DNA of 64,000 bases, taken from JAICYJ01 sp045806525 (GTDB lineage Bacteria > Actinomycetota > Thermoleophilia > Gaiellales > JAICJC01). Below, piece after piece: positions 41,176 to 49,154 of the stretch. Positions within the stretch are counted from its first letter, which is position 1, and each line of letters starts with the position of its first letter. The DNA is taken from positions 1 through 64,000 of the forward strand of contig JBJMJD010000105.1 in assembly GCA_045806525.1 (NCBI GenBank), read 5' to 3'. The notes beneath the pieces were generated by a model. It was not told the origin of the DNA. It saw only the letters and a list, made by a program, of their open reading frames with translations, and made no database searches. Made by a program: the position numbers and the translations under genes.

Positions 41176-41549
41176 CCGGCCGCGGACCGCGGGCCGGTGC
41201 CGATGCGCTGGTGCAGAACCAGCGAGGCGAGGTGCTGCTGGTGCGACGGGCCGATGACGGGCGCTGGGCGATGCCGGGCGGCTGGGTCGATCCGGGCGAG
41301 ACGCCGGAGCAGGCCGTCGTGCGCGAGGTTGTGGAGGAGACGGGGCTAGAGGTCTCGGCGCCCCGTCTCGTGCACACGGAGCAGCGCCCGCAGAGCATCC
41401 ATTACACCTTCCGGTGCCGGCTCGACGGCGGCCGGCTGCGGGCATCCGAGGAGTCGCTTGAGGTTGCGTTTCGTACGCCGGACCAGGTCGGCCAGTGGCA
41501 CACGGACCACCACGAGCGTCTGCTGGCCGCGATGGGGGTGGACGAGTGA
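41172..41549 (+). CDS. Nudix hydrolase
   Basis: 125 residues. The complete Nudix box (G-x5-E-x7-REVVEETGL) begins at GWVDPGE near residue 35. The rest has the usual small alpha-beta-alpha layout (ADALVQNQRGEVLLVRR before the box). Nudix proteins hydrolyse nucleoside diphosphates linked to another group; the substrate is unknown. The GTG at 41172 overlaps the dehydrogenase stop, so they are co-translated. The 76 bp after it, before the convergent F420-type gene, show no clear terminator. Confidence 0.9.
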   Translation: MTGRGPRAGADALVQNQRGEVLLVRRADDGRWAMPGGWVDPGETPEQAVVREVVEETGLEVSAPRLVHTEQRPQSIHYTFRCRLDGGRLRASEESLEVAFRTPDQVGQWHTDHHERLLAAMGVDE

Positions 41550-41625
41550 AGTCTCGGAGCCGGACCGCCTCGGCGCCCCTGCGGCGGCACCGCTTGTGAC
41601 CGCAGTCCCTTGGATGGTCGACTGT

Positions 41626-42102
41626 TCAGTGGCCCGATATCCGGGTCACGTCGACCCGGATCGGAACCGCGTAGTCGGCGGCGAACGACGCCGGCGTCCA
41701 ACCGTTCCTGCTGATTCGCTCACCGTACTTCGCGATGTAGGCATCGACCCCGTCCGCCCCCGGATCATCGCTGACCCGTGCCCGGCCGGATACCACCACC
41801 ACGTCGCCGCCGGCGCCGTCTCCGTCCAGGTGCACGGACACGCGCGGGTTGGCCGCGATGTTGCGGAGCTTGGGCGCGCCGGGTCTGCTGTAGATCAGGA
41901 GGCTGCCGGCGCCGTCCCACAGAAACCAGACCGGCACCGGCACCGGAGCGCCGGCCGGGTTGACCGTAACCAGCCAGCCGATCAACTCCTCGCGCAGGCG
42001 CCGATTGGCGCGAGCGCCGAACTCCGTGGTCAGGTCGAGCAGCTGCGGTTCAGCCGACGTTCGTGGCCGCCCCGTCCGGCGCTGCCAGGCCAGCCCGCGC
42101 AC
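41626..42102 (-). CDS. PPOX-class F420-dependent oxidoreductase, Rv3369-like
   Basis: 158 residues, split-barrel flavin/F420 fold. Blocks typical of the Rv3369 family: ANRRLREELIGWLVTVNPAG, VPVWFLWDGAGSLLIYSRP, KLRNIAANPRVSVHLDGDG and the ending IRVDVTRISGH. These actinobacterial proteins bind F420 or a flavin and reduce small substrates. The start is uncertain: the GTG at 42102 gives a 53-bp overlap with the kinase gene, and the GAGGAA ribosome site sits only 1 nt before it. No other ATG/GTG/TTG is available upstream of the conserved part. Confidence 0.85.
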   Translation of the reverse strand: MRGLAWQRRTGRPRTSAEPQLLDLTTEFGARANRRLREELIGWLVTVNPAGAPVPVPVWFLWDGAGSLLIYSRPGAPKLRNIAANPRVSVHLDGDGAGGDVVVVSGRARVSDDPGADGVDAYIAKYGERISRNGWTPASFAADYAVPIRVDVTRISGH

Positions 42103-42958
42103 CTTCCTCGAGCAGCCGCTGCAGCGAGACCGCCCCGGCCACGGCGGTGGGCGTCGCGACCGACAGCGTCGCGTAGATCACGGCCCACCGCAACCGGTCG
42201 GAGGGTGTGACTCCCAGCTGATCGGCCCAGATGTACGCGGCCACCAGCAGGTCGCCGGCGCCGGTGGCGTCCACCACCGGCACGTGATCGAATGGCGCTG
42301 TTCCGGCATCCACGCGCTCGCCCTCGACCGACGCCACCGCGCCCCTGGCTCCCAGCGTCACGACAACCGTCGGGACGACAGCGCCGAGCACCCTGATGGC
42401 GGCGTCGAGATCGTCGGCACCGGACAGCACCATCGCTTCGCCCTCGCTCAGGAACAGCGCCCGCGCCACCGACAGCTTGGCCGGCGGCCGTCCGGCGAAT
42501 GCGCGCGCGTCGTCATCGCCGCAGGTGACGTAGGCGGCCGCCCCCTCGGGTACCACGTACAGCAGGTCGAGGTTGACCGATACCGCCCGGGGCGACAGGG
42601 CGGCCACGTCGGCCGCGCTCGAGCGCACCCCCGGATCGACGGTCACCATCGCGCGGTCGTCGCCGACCGGCAACACCACCGTGGTGGGCGTGCGTGGCGC
42701 CTTTCGAGAGACGATCTCGATCCCGTCGCCGCGGAGCACCTCGATCACCAGGTCGCCGGCCACGTCGTCGCCCAGCGGCGACGCCAGCGCCGTCGCCAGG
42801 CCGAGCCTGGCGGCCCCGACCGCGGTGATCGCTCCGCCGCCGGGAGATCGCAGCAGGTCGCTGCCGAATCGCTCCTCGCCCAGCGCCGGCAGTGCCTCCA
42901 GCCCCGTGAACGTGAGGTCGAGGAAGGCCGGAGTGGCAACCGCTAGATCGTATCCCAT
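42050..42958 (-). CDS. PfkB-family sugar kinase (cluster C, leftward copy)
   Basis: 302 residues. LAVATPAFLDLTFTGLEALPALGEE opens the protein, a glycine-rich loop (RSPGGGAITAVGAARLG) follows, and the catalytic motif is DATGAGDLLVAAYIW. It is a clear paralogue of the kinase at 45153, with matching ends such as ALPALGEER and SVATPTAVAGAVS. Both flank the GntR/GH4 divergent promoter. They may phosphorylate imported disaccharides or the released sugars. The ATG at 42958 has TATCCT 8 nt upstream, so it has its own promoter besides any read-through from GntR. Confidence 0.85.
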   Translation of the reverse strand: MGYDLAVATPAFLDLTFTGLEALPALGEERFGSDLLRSPGGGAITAVGAARLGLATALASPLGDDVAGDLVIEVLRGDGIEIVSRKAPRTPTTVVLPVGDDRAMVTVDPGVRSSAADVAALSPRAVSVNLDLLYVVPEGAAAYVTCGDDDARAFAGRPPAKLSVARALFLSEGEAMVLSGADDLDAAIRVLGAVVPTVVVTLGARGAVASVEGERVDAGTAPFDHVPVVDATGAGDLLVAAYIWADQLGVTPSDRLRWAVIYATLSVATPTAVAGAVSLQRLLEEGARAGLAAPDGAATNVG

Positions 42959-42966
42959 CGGCGGCG

Positions 42967-42972
42967 AGGATA
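42967..42972 (-). promoter_or_regulatory. -10 box TATCCT of the cluster C kinase
   Basis: On the minus strand TATCCT ends 8 nt before the ATG at 42958 and lies between the GntR stop and the kinase start. Confidence 0.5.
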
Positions 42973-42998
42973 GCGCACCGGTCGGCGCCCGGGTTTGC

Positions 42999-43793
42999 CT
43001 ACGGGCGACCCTCGCGGGCGGCTGCGCGCAGGCCCTCGACCTCCGGCGCAAGCTGGGTCGTTCGGTACCGCCAGCGATCGCCGCGGTTGGCCAGCAGGGC
43101 GTGCTCGAGCGGGTCGCCGTGCTGGTCGAGGACGGTCTCCTGGACGACGAGCAGCGGCGCGCCGGTGGGCACGTCCAGCAGCCGGGCGGTGCGGGCGTCG
43201 GCCGTGACCGCTCGCAGCGTGCAGTCGCGGTCACCCGGGACCAGGCCGCACCCCTGTGCCAGCGCCCCGTACAACGACGCGGTCTCGAACTGGACATCCT
43301 GCAGAGCGTGGGCCAGCCGTCCGGGCATGCATGACCGGTCGAGCGAGAGCGCCACCCCGTCCACCAGCCGCACCCGCTCCAGCTCGAAAACGTCGTCGCC
43401 AGGCGGCAGCCGCAGGGCCTCAGCCTCGGCCGCCGACGCGGCCCGCAGCCGCTGGTTCAGCACCTGCGACGCCAGCGTCACCCCCGACTCGTGGGCCCAC
43501 TCGGTCAGGCTGCGAGGGCCGTGCGCAAGCTCAACCACCTGCGCCGCCGCAACGTACCAGCCGTGGCGCCCGGCCGCTGTCAGCAGGCCTTTCGCCTCCA
43601 GGTCGAGCAGCGCTCGTCGCAGCGTGTTTCGGGAGACGCCGAGCCGCGCGCACAGCTCGCGCTCCGGCGCCAGCCGCTGTCCTGCCGGCAGCCGTCCGCC
43701 GGCCATGTCGGCGCGCAGCGAGCGTGCGACGCGCCGGAACAGCGGCTCGCTGCCGCGGGCGTCGTTGGGCGGGCCGGTGAGAGCGCTTGACAC
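42999..43793 (-). CDS. GntR-family regulator, HutC/UTRA type
   Basis: 264 residues. The winged-helix DNA-binding domain spans about 17-80 (PLFRRVARSLRADM, LAPERELCARLGVSRNTLRRAL, GWYVAAAQ). A UTRA effector domain follows (FELERVRLVDGVALSLDRSC and on), which senses sugars or sugar phosphates. The GTG at 43793 has AGAGG 9 nt upstream. An in-frame ATG at 43862 would run through the divergent GH4 start and is rejected. The inverted repeat at 43796-43816 between the two genes is its probable operator. Confidence 0.9.
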   Translation of the reverse strand: MSSALTGPPNDARGSEPLFRRVARSLRADMAGGRLPAGQRLAPERELCARLGVSRNTLRRALLDLEAKGLLTAAGRHGWYVAAAQVVELAHGPRSLTEWAHESGVTLASQVLNQRLRAASAAEAEALRLPPGDDVFELERVRLVDGVALSLDRSCMPGRLAHALQDVQFETASLYGALAQGCGLVPGDRDCTLRAVTADARTARLLDVPTGAPLLVVQETVLDQHGDPLEHALLANRGDRWRYRTTQLAPEVEGLRAAAREGRP

Positions 43794-43795
43794 TG

Positions 43796-43816
43796 GTGGT
43801 ACCTCTTTGGTACTAC
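43796..43816. promoter_or_regulatory. GntR operator candidate: GTGGTACC-TCTTT-GGTACTAC
   Basis: Two 8-bp arms match at 7 of 8 positions around a 5-bp spacer. The site fills most of the 31-bp gap between the divergent GntR (43793) and GH4 (43825) starts. It contains the GntR Shine-Dalgarno on one strand. HutC-type regulators bind symmetric GT...AC sequences of this kind, so it should control both directions. Confidence 0.7.
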
Positions 43817-43824
43817 TGGCGGTC

Positions 43825-45156
43825 GTGAAGCTAACCCTAGTCGGAGCCGGCGGATTTCGCACGCCGGCGATCTATCGCGCGTTGGTCGCCGGAGCCGGCA
43901 CGACCCGCTTCGATGAGGTCGTGCTGTTCGACCCCAACGCGGAGCGGCTGGAGCAGATCGGCGCCGTGCTGGCCGGGATCGACGCCGAGCTGGGCGACCG
44001 AGTCGCCTACCGCAGCTCCGGCGATCTGCGCGACGCCCTGGAGGGCGCCGACGTCGTCTACTGCGCCATCCGCGTTGGGGGACTCGAGGGCCGACTGCTG
44101 GACGAGCGGATCGCCGTGGACGCCGGCGCGATCGGCCAGGAGACGACCGGCGCCGGCGGCATCGCGTTCGCCCTGCGTACGGTGCCCGCCGCCACCGCCA
44201 TCGCAGAGCAGGTCGCCCAGCACGCCCCGGATGCCCTGTTCATCAACTTCACCAACCCCGCCGGCCTGGTCACCGAGGCGCTGCAGCGGGTGCTCGGAGA
44301 TCGCGTGGTCGGCATCTGCGACGCTCCTCCCGACATGTGCCAGCGGGTGGCAACCGCGCTCGGCATGCCGCTCGACCAGCTGTGGTTCGACTACTTCGGC
44401 ATCAACCACCTGGGCTGGCTGCGCGCGGTGCGACACCGCGAGCGCGACCTGCTGCCCGGGCTGCTGGCCGACGACGATCGGCTGGCCGGGTTCGAGGAGG
44501 GCCGCCTGTTCGGCGGCGAGTGGCTGCGAGCCGTCGGGATGCTGCCAAACGAGTACCTCTACTACTACTACTTTGAGCACGAGGCGCTCGCATCGATGCA
44601 GGGCGGCAACCTCCGCGCCTCGGTGCTGCTCTCCCAGCAGAGCATCTTCTATGAAGGCAACGGTGACGCCCTGGCGCGCTGGAAAGCCGCGAACTCGGCC
44701 CGCGAGGCGTCCTACATGGCCGAGGCCTGGTCGTCGCGGGGCGTCGAGATGGCGGAGGTGAGCGCCGCCCGGGAGCCCGGTGGCTACGGCGGCGTTGCCC
44801 TGCAGATCGTGGACGCCATGGTCAACGCGCGGCCGCAGGTGATGATCCTGAACACGGCCAACCGCTCCAGCATGCCATTCCTGGACGAACAGGCGGTGGT
44901 GGAAGTGCCGTGCTTGGTGGGGCCCGGCGGTGTCATCCCGGTCGCCGTCGGGGACGTCCCGATGGAGGCCAAGGGCCTGATCCTGCAGGTGCGCGCGTCC
45001 GAGCGGGCCGCGATCGACGCCGCCCTCAGCGGCTCGCGGCGCGAGGCCCTGCGGTCGCTGGCGCTGCATCCATTGGTTCCCTCGGTCGAGGTGGCCGAGC
45101 GGATCCTGGACGGCTACCTGGCCGAGCACCCGGCGCTGGCGGGGCGGTTCGCGTGA
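43825..45156 (+). CDS. Glycoside hydrolase family 4, phospho-glycosidase-like
   Basis: 443 residues. Start GTG at 43825 (MKLTLVGAGGFRTP). The NAD-binding GAGG, NFTNPAG near 141-147, Cys165 in CDAP and metal His195 in GINHLGW are all present. In GH4 the four residues after the fold-conserved hydrophobics sort substrates; CDAP is closest to the CDMP signature of 6-phospho-alpha-glucosidases, not to CHSV of alpha-galactosidases. No PTS is encoded nearby, while two PfkB kinases and an ABC importer are. I infer that phosphorylation may happen inside the cell. GTGA overlap with the next kinase. The promoter is likely controlled by the GntR operator just upstream. Confidence 0.88.
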   Translation: MKLTLVGAGGFRTPAIYRALVAGAGTTRFDEVVLFDPNAERLEQIGAVLAGIDAELGDRVAYRSSGDLRDALEGADVVYCAIRVGGLEGRLLDERIAVDAGAIGQETTGAGGIAFALRTVPAATAIAEQVAQHAPDALFINFTNPAGLVTEALQRVLGDRVVGICDAPPDMCQRVATALGMPLDQLWFDYFGINHLGWLRAVRHRERDLLPGLLADDDRLAGFEEGRLFGGEWLRAVGMLPNEYLYYYYFEHEALASMQGGNLRASVLLSQQSIFYEGNGDALARWKAANSAREASYMAEAWSSRGVEMAEVSAAREPGGYGGVALQIVDAMVNARPQVMILNTANRSSMPFLDEQAVVEVPCLVGPGGVIPVAVGDVPMEAKGLILQVRASERAAIDAALSGSRREALRSLALHPLVPSVEVAERILDGYLAEHPALAGRFA

Positions 45157-46043
45157 GTGTCGATGTGGTGTGCGCGGGAGCGCCGTTCCTGGACATCACG
45201 TTCAGCGGCATGGGTGCGATGCCGGCCCTGGGCGAGGAGCGCATGGCCGAGCGGGTTCAGTTCACGCCGGGCGGGCTTGCCAACGTGGCGCTGGGTCTGA
45301 CCAGGTTGGATCTGGAAGCGGTCGTGATGTCGCCGGTGGGAGACGATCTGTGCGGCCGAATTCTCTCCGGCCTCCTGGCCGAGCAGGGGATCGGCTGGGT
45401 CGGCCCGCGTGCCGATGCGACAGCCGTCTCGGCCATTCTGCCGCTGGACGGCGACCGCGCCTTCGTCACGGTCGCACCTGACCTGCCGCGCGACGGCGAG
45501 GCGATCGCCGCGCTGGAGCCGCGAGCGGTCGTGATCGACCTGCCGGAGGTGGCCGTGGCGCCGGCCGGCTGCGCCGTCTACGCGGTGGTGGGCGACTTCG
45601 ACGCGCGCGCCCTGGCCGGACGGCTGCCGGCGGCGCTGGCCTCGGCCAGGACGCTCGTGGCGAACCACTCCGAGGCGTCGTTCCTGACCGGCCTCGGTGA
45701 CCCCGAGCAGGCCGCCGAGGCGCTGACCCGGCACTGCCCAACGGTGGTTGTCACCCTGGCGGATGAGGGCGCCGTTTGCGCCGGTCAGCACGGGCTGCTG
45801 CGCGCGTCCGCGCCATCGGTGACGGCCGTGGATACGAATGGGGCCGGCGACCTTTTCACCGCGGCCTGGGTGTGGGCCGATCTGGCCGGGCTGCCGGTCG
45901 GGGAGCGCCTGCGGCTGGCCGTCACCTACGCCGCGATGTCGGTACGCGTCCCCACCACGCTGGCCGGCGCCCTCACGATCGACGAGTTCCGCGACATCGC
46001 GGGGCCCTTTGATGCAAGCATTCCACCGAACGGAGCGAGATGA
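45153..46043 (+). CDS. PfkB-family sugar kinase (cluster C, rightward copy)
   Basis: 296 residues. DVVCAGAPFLDITFSGMGAMPALGEE and the loop FTPGGLANVALGLTRLD precede the catalytic VDTNGAGDLFTAAWVW. It is a paralogue of the kinase at 42050, but the two differ in the glycine loop (GGLANVA against GGGAITA), so they may have different sugars. The GTG at 45153 overlaps the GH4 stop, and the stop overlaps the binding-protein start. It sits between a GH4 enzyme and its probable importer. Confidence 0.87.
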   Translation: MSVDVVCAGAPFLDITFSGMGAMPALGEERMAERVQFTPGGLANVALGLTRLDLEAVVMSPVGDDLCGRILSGLLAEQGIGWVGPRADATAVSAILPLDGDRAFVTVAPDLPRDGEAIAALEPRAVVIDLPEVAVAPAGCAVYAVVGDFDARALAGRLPAALASARTLVANHSEASFLTGLGDPEQAAEALTRHCPTVVVTLADEGAVCAGQHGLLRASAPSVTAVDTNGAGDLFTAAWVWADLAGLPVGERLRLAVTYAAMSVRVPTTLAGALTIDEFRDIAGPFDASIPPNGAR

Positions 46044-47401
46044 TGACCCACATGCGTCCACGCCTGTCTGTGTCGCTTGCCTGCCTGACGGCGGTGCTGG
46101 CTCTGTCCGCGTGCGGCACCCCGGGATCCAGCGGCGATTCCGTGTCGCAGCCCAGCGGTGCCGTGTCCACCGGCTTCGACACGTCCAAGAAGGTGACGCT
46201 GACGATGTGGGACACGGAGAACGCGGCCGGCCCCTCGAAGGCCGAGGACGAGCTGATCCAGCAGTTCGAGCAGAAGTACCCGAACGTGACCGTCAAGCGC
46301 GTCGTCAAGAACTTCGACGACTACATGGCCACGATCAAGCTGGCGGCCTCGTCCAGCGACGCCCCTGACGTCTTCCAGGGCAACGAGGGCGCGGTCGACC
46401 GGGCGCTGGTGAAGGCGCACCTGATCACCCCGCTGGACGGCTACGCCAAGGCCTACGGCTGGGACACCCGGTTCGGCAGCTCGGCCGCGCTGAACCCGCT
46501 GCGGTGGTCGTCCGACGGCAGCCAGTGGGGCGTGGGCCAGCTGTGGGGCATCGCCCAGAAGGCGGAGGTGGTGGGAGCCTTCTACAACAAGGCCACCCTG
46601 AGGCGGCTGGGTCTGCAGGTGCCGACCACGTTCGACCAGTTCCAGCAGAGCCTGGCCGTGGCCAAGTCCAGGGGCGTGCCGCCGATCATGGTCGGTAACC
46701 TCGACCGCTGGCCGATGGGGCACGTGTTCATGGTGCTGCAGGCGCGGTTCGACCAGGCCGCGTCGATCTCGAACTGGACGTACGGCCACGCCGGCGCCAC
46801 CTTCGACACCGCGGGCACCCGCAAGGCGGCCACGGTGCTGCAGCAGTGGAGCGACAAGGGCTACTTCGAGGACGGCTTCAACGGCGTCAGCCAGGAGAAC
46901 GCAGCCGCCCGCTTCGGCAAGGGCGAGGGGCTCTACTTCATCACCGGCCCATGGGAGAACCAGACGTTCGCCGGGCCGCTCGGCGACGGCGTCGGCTTCT
47001 TCCCGCTGCCGTCCCTGGACGGGACGCCGGGAGCGCCCACCACCGGTGCGCTGTCGCTGCCGTTCCACATCAGCTCGCACTCCCAAAACCAGGCCGTGGC
47101 GGCGGCATTCATCAACTTCATCACCGACCAGAACGCGGCCAAGATCGTGATCGGCAACGGCGACCTGCCGGCCGCGAACCCGGGGGCGGCGGCGGTCGAC
47201 CCGAAGTCGTCGCTGGCCGCGATATCGGCCGCCTGGAGCGAGAAGGCCAAGGCCGGCACGCTCACGCCCTACCTGGACTGGGCCACCCCCACGATGGGCG
47301 ACACCCTGTTCGGCGGGCTGCAGCAGCTGAGCGAGAACCGCGAGACGCCGGCCGACTTCGCGGCGGCCGTCCAGCAGGACTGGGTGAAGACACATTCGTG
47401 A
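46040..47401 (+). CDS. ABC sugar-binding lipoprotein (cluster C)
   Basis: 453 residues. Lipoprotein signal ends LALSAC (Cys near residue 25). The mature protein starts with KVTLTMWDTENAAGPS and has family-1 binding-protein motifs: EQKYPNVTVKRVVKN, DVFQGNEGAVD, FYNKATLRRLG and FITGPWENQTF. It should bind the oligosaccharide handled by the GH4 enzyme upstream. The ATG at 46040 overlaps the kinase stop by ATGA. Confidence 0.93.
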   Translation: MMTHMRPRLSVSLACLTAVLALSACGTPGSSGDSVSQPSGAVSTGFDTSKKVTLTMWDTENAAGPSKAEDELIQQFEQKYPNVTVKRVVKNFDDYMATIKLAASSSDAPDVFQGNEGAVDRALVKAHLITPLDGYAKAYGWDTRFGSSAALNPLRWSSDGSQWGVGQLWGIAQKAEVVGAFYNKATLRRLGLQVPTTFDQFQQSLAVAKSRGVPPIMVGNLDRWPMGHVFMVLQARFDQAASISNWTYGHAGATFDTAGTRKAATVLQQWSDKGYFEDGFNGVSQENAAARFGKGEGLYFITGPWENQTFAGPLGDGVGFFPLPSLDGTPGAPTTGALSLPFHISSHSQNQAVAAAFINFITDQNAAKIVIGNGDLPAANPGAAAVDPKSSLAAISAAWSEKAKAGTLTPYLDWATPTMGDTLFGGLQQLSENRETPADFAAAVQQDWVKTHS

Positions 47402-47408
47402 GGCCGGC

Positions 47409-48332
47409 CTGCCGGGTGTCGAGGGGAACGGTCGGCGCTGGCGGCGCCGGCCGCGCCCCCAGCCCGCCCCCGGCGAGCCGCGGCTGATCGGCTACCTGTA
47501 CGTGCTGCCGGCGCTGGTGGTGTTCGGCGTGTTCGTCGTCGCGCCCATGATCGACGGCGCCTGGATCTCGCTGTTTGCCTGGGACGGCGTCACGGTCGGG
47601 CACTGGGTGGGCCTGTCCAACTACCGCGAGGCGCTGGTCGACCCGCTGGTGCGGGAGGCGTTTCGCCACTCGCTGGTGCTGGTGGGGTTCTACGCGGTGC
47701 TGCCGATCACGATCGGGCTGTTCCTGACGGCGCTGATGTCGCATGCCCGGGTGCGGGGCAGCGCCGCCGTTCGCACCATCATCTTCCTGCCCCAGGTGCT
47801 GGCGGCGGTGGTGATCGGCGTTGCCTGGAAGTGGCTGTACGACCCGTCGGGGCCGATCAACTCGCTGCTCGGCGCGGTGGGGCTGAGCAGGCTCGAGCAC
47901 TCGTGGCTGGGCGACTTCTCGACGGCGCTCCCGGCCGTCGGCGTGATCGGCACCTGGGTCACCACCGGCCTGTGCCTGGTGCTGTTCGTGGCCGGCGTGC
48001 AGCGGATCCCGCTGTCGCGCTACGAGGCGGCGCGGGTCGACGGCGCCGGCCCGGTGCGCGAGTTCTTCGCGGTCACGCTGCCGGGCCTGCGCAACGAGCT
48101 GGCGGTGGCGATGTCGCTGAGCGTGATCACCGCGCTGCGCGCCTTCGACATCATCTTCGTCACCACCAAGGGCGGCCCCGGCACCGCCACGACGGTGCCC
48201 TCGCTGCTGATCTACCAGCGGGCGTTCATCACCGGCGAGGTGGGATCCGCGGCCGCGATCGGGGCGATCATGGGTGCCATCATCCTGCTGCTGTCGGTCG
48301 TGATCACCCGGGTGGTGGAGGAGCGGCGGTGA
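47409..48332 (+). CDS. CUT1 ABC importer permease, MalF type (cluster C; start uncertain)
   Basis: Six membrane segments, EAA loop EAARVDGAGPVREFF. The start is a problem. A GTG overlapping the binding-protein stop (47398) is in the wrong frame and stops at 47487. The correct frame has no ATG/GTG/TTG until the GTG at 47502, which begins inside the first membrane helix and loses the expected basic N-terminus (RRWRRRPRP, clearly encoded upstream). A CTG at 47409 with GTGAGG 5 nt before it is my choice; an ATT at 47394 is another option. A one-base error or mutation near 47400 would also explain it. From 47502 on the protein is secure. Confidence 0.85.
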   Translation: MPGVEGNGRRWRRRPRPQPAPGEPRLIGYLYVLPALVVFGVFVVAPMIDGAWISLFAWDGVTVGHWVGLSNYREALVDPLVREAFRHSLVLVGFYAVLPITIGLFLTALMSHARVRGSAAVRTIIFLPQVLAAVVIGVAWKWLYDPSGPINSLLGAVGLSRLEHSWLGDFSTALPAVGVIGTWVTTGLCLVLFVAGVQRIPLSRYEAARVDGAGPVREFFAVTLPGLRNELAVAMSLSVITALRAFDIIFVTTKGGPGTATTVPSLLIYQRAFITGEVGSAAAIGAIMGAIILLLSVVITRVVEERR

Positions 48333-49153
48333 ACACCGGCAGCTTCGAGCGCACCGCGACCCACGCGATGCTGGCCCTGTTCGCGGTGCTGGCGCTAGCA
48401 CCGCTGGTGGTCGTGGTGCTGGCGGCGATGCATCCCTCGGGAGCGCTCCTGTCCGGCGCCGGGCTGCCCGACTCGCTCAGCCTGTCCACCTTCCGCACGG
48501 CGTGGGACGAGGGCGGCTTCAGCCGCCTGATGACGTCGAGCGCGATCGTGGCGGTGACGGTGGTGGCCCTGACGACGGTGCTCTCGATCCCGGCCGGGTA
48601 TGCGTTCGGGACGATGCGCTTCCCGTTCGCGGATCTGCTGTTCTACGTGATCCTGACCGGCATCGTGGTGCCGTTCGAGTCGCTGATCGTGCCGCTCTAC
48701 TACAGCTTCCGGAACGTCGGCCTGACCGACTCCTACTGGGGCCTGATCCTGCCCCAGACCGGCCTTTCGATCTCGTTCGGCGTGTTCTGGATGCGCGCGT
48801 TCTTCCGCTCGCTCCCGCCGGAGCTGTCGGACGCGGCGCGCGTGGACGGCGCCACCTCGTGGCGGATCCTGTGGCGGGTGCTGGTGCCGATCGGGCGTCC
48901 CGCCATCGTCACCATGGTGTTGCTGGTGTTCATGTGGACGTGGAACGAGTTCCTGCTGGCGCTGGTGATGATCTCCGACCAGACGCACCGCACCGCGCCG
49001 CTGGGCCTGTCTGCATTCCAGAGCCGCTACGGCGTGGACGTGCCCGGCGTGTCGGCGGCCGCCGTGTTCGTGGCGGCACCTGTCGTGATCCTGTACGTGC
49101 TGACGCAGCGCCAGTTCCTGCGCGGCATGCTGGCCGGATCGATCAAGGGCTGA
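48329..49153 (+). CDS. CUT1 ABC importer permease, MalG type (cluster C)
   Basis: 274 residues, six membrane segments. EAA loop DAARVDGATSWRILW; the C-terminus QRQFLRGMLAGSIKG matches MalG proteins. The GTG at 48329 overlaps the first permease stop by GTGA. It is followed directly by the ATPase gene at 49155. Confidence 0.93.
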   Translation: MNTGSFERTATHAMLALFAVLALAPLVVVVLAAMHPSGALLSGAGLPDSLSLSTFRTAWDEGGFSRLMTSSAIVAVTVVALTTVLSIPAGYAFGTMRFPFADLLFYVILTGIVVPFESLIVPLYYSFRNVGLTDSYWGLILPQTGLSISFGVFWMRAFFRSLPPELSDAARVDGATSWRILWRVLVPIGRPAIVTMVLLVFMWTWNEFLLALVMISDQTHRTAPLGLSAFQSRYGVDVPGVSAAAVFVAAPVVILYVLTQRQFLRGMLAGSIKG

Positions 49154-49154
49154 C

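Noticed and set aside
42102..42958. Gene fusion of the kinase (42050) and F420-type gene
   Set aside because: They overlap by 53 bp in different frames with separate stops, so this is an overlap and not a fusion.
47398..47487. Short frame starting with the GTG that overlaps the binding-protein stop
   Set aside because: It stops after 29 codons and has no domain. Kept only as evidence for the start-site anomaly of the permease.
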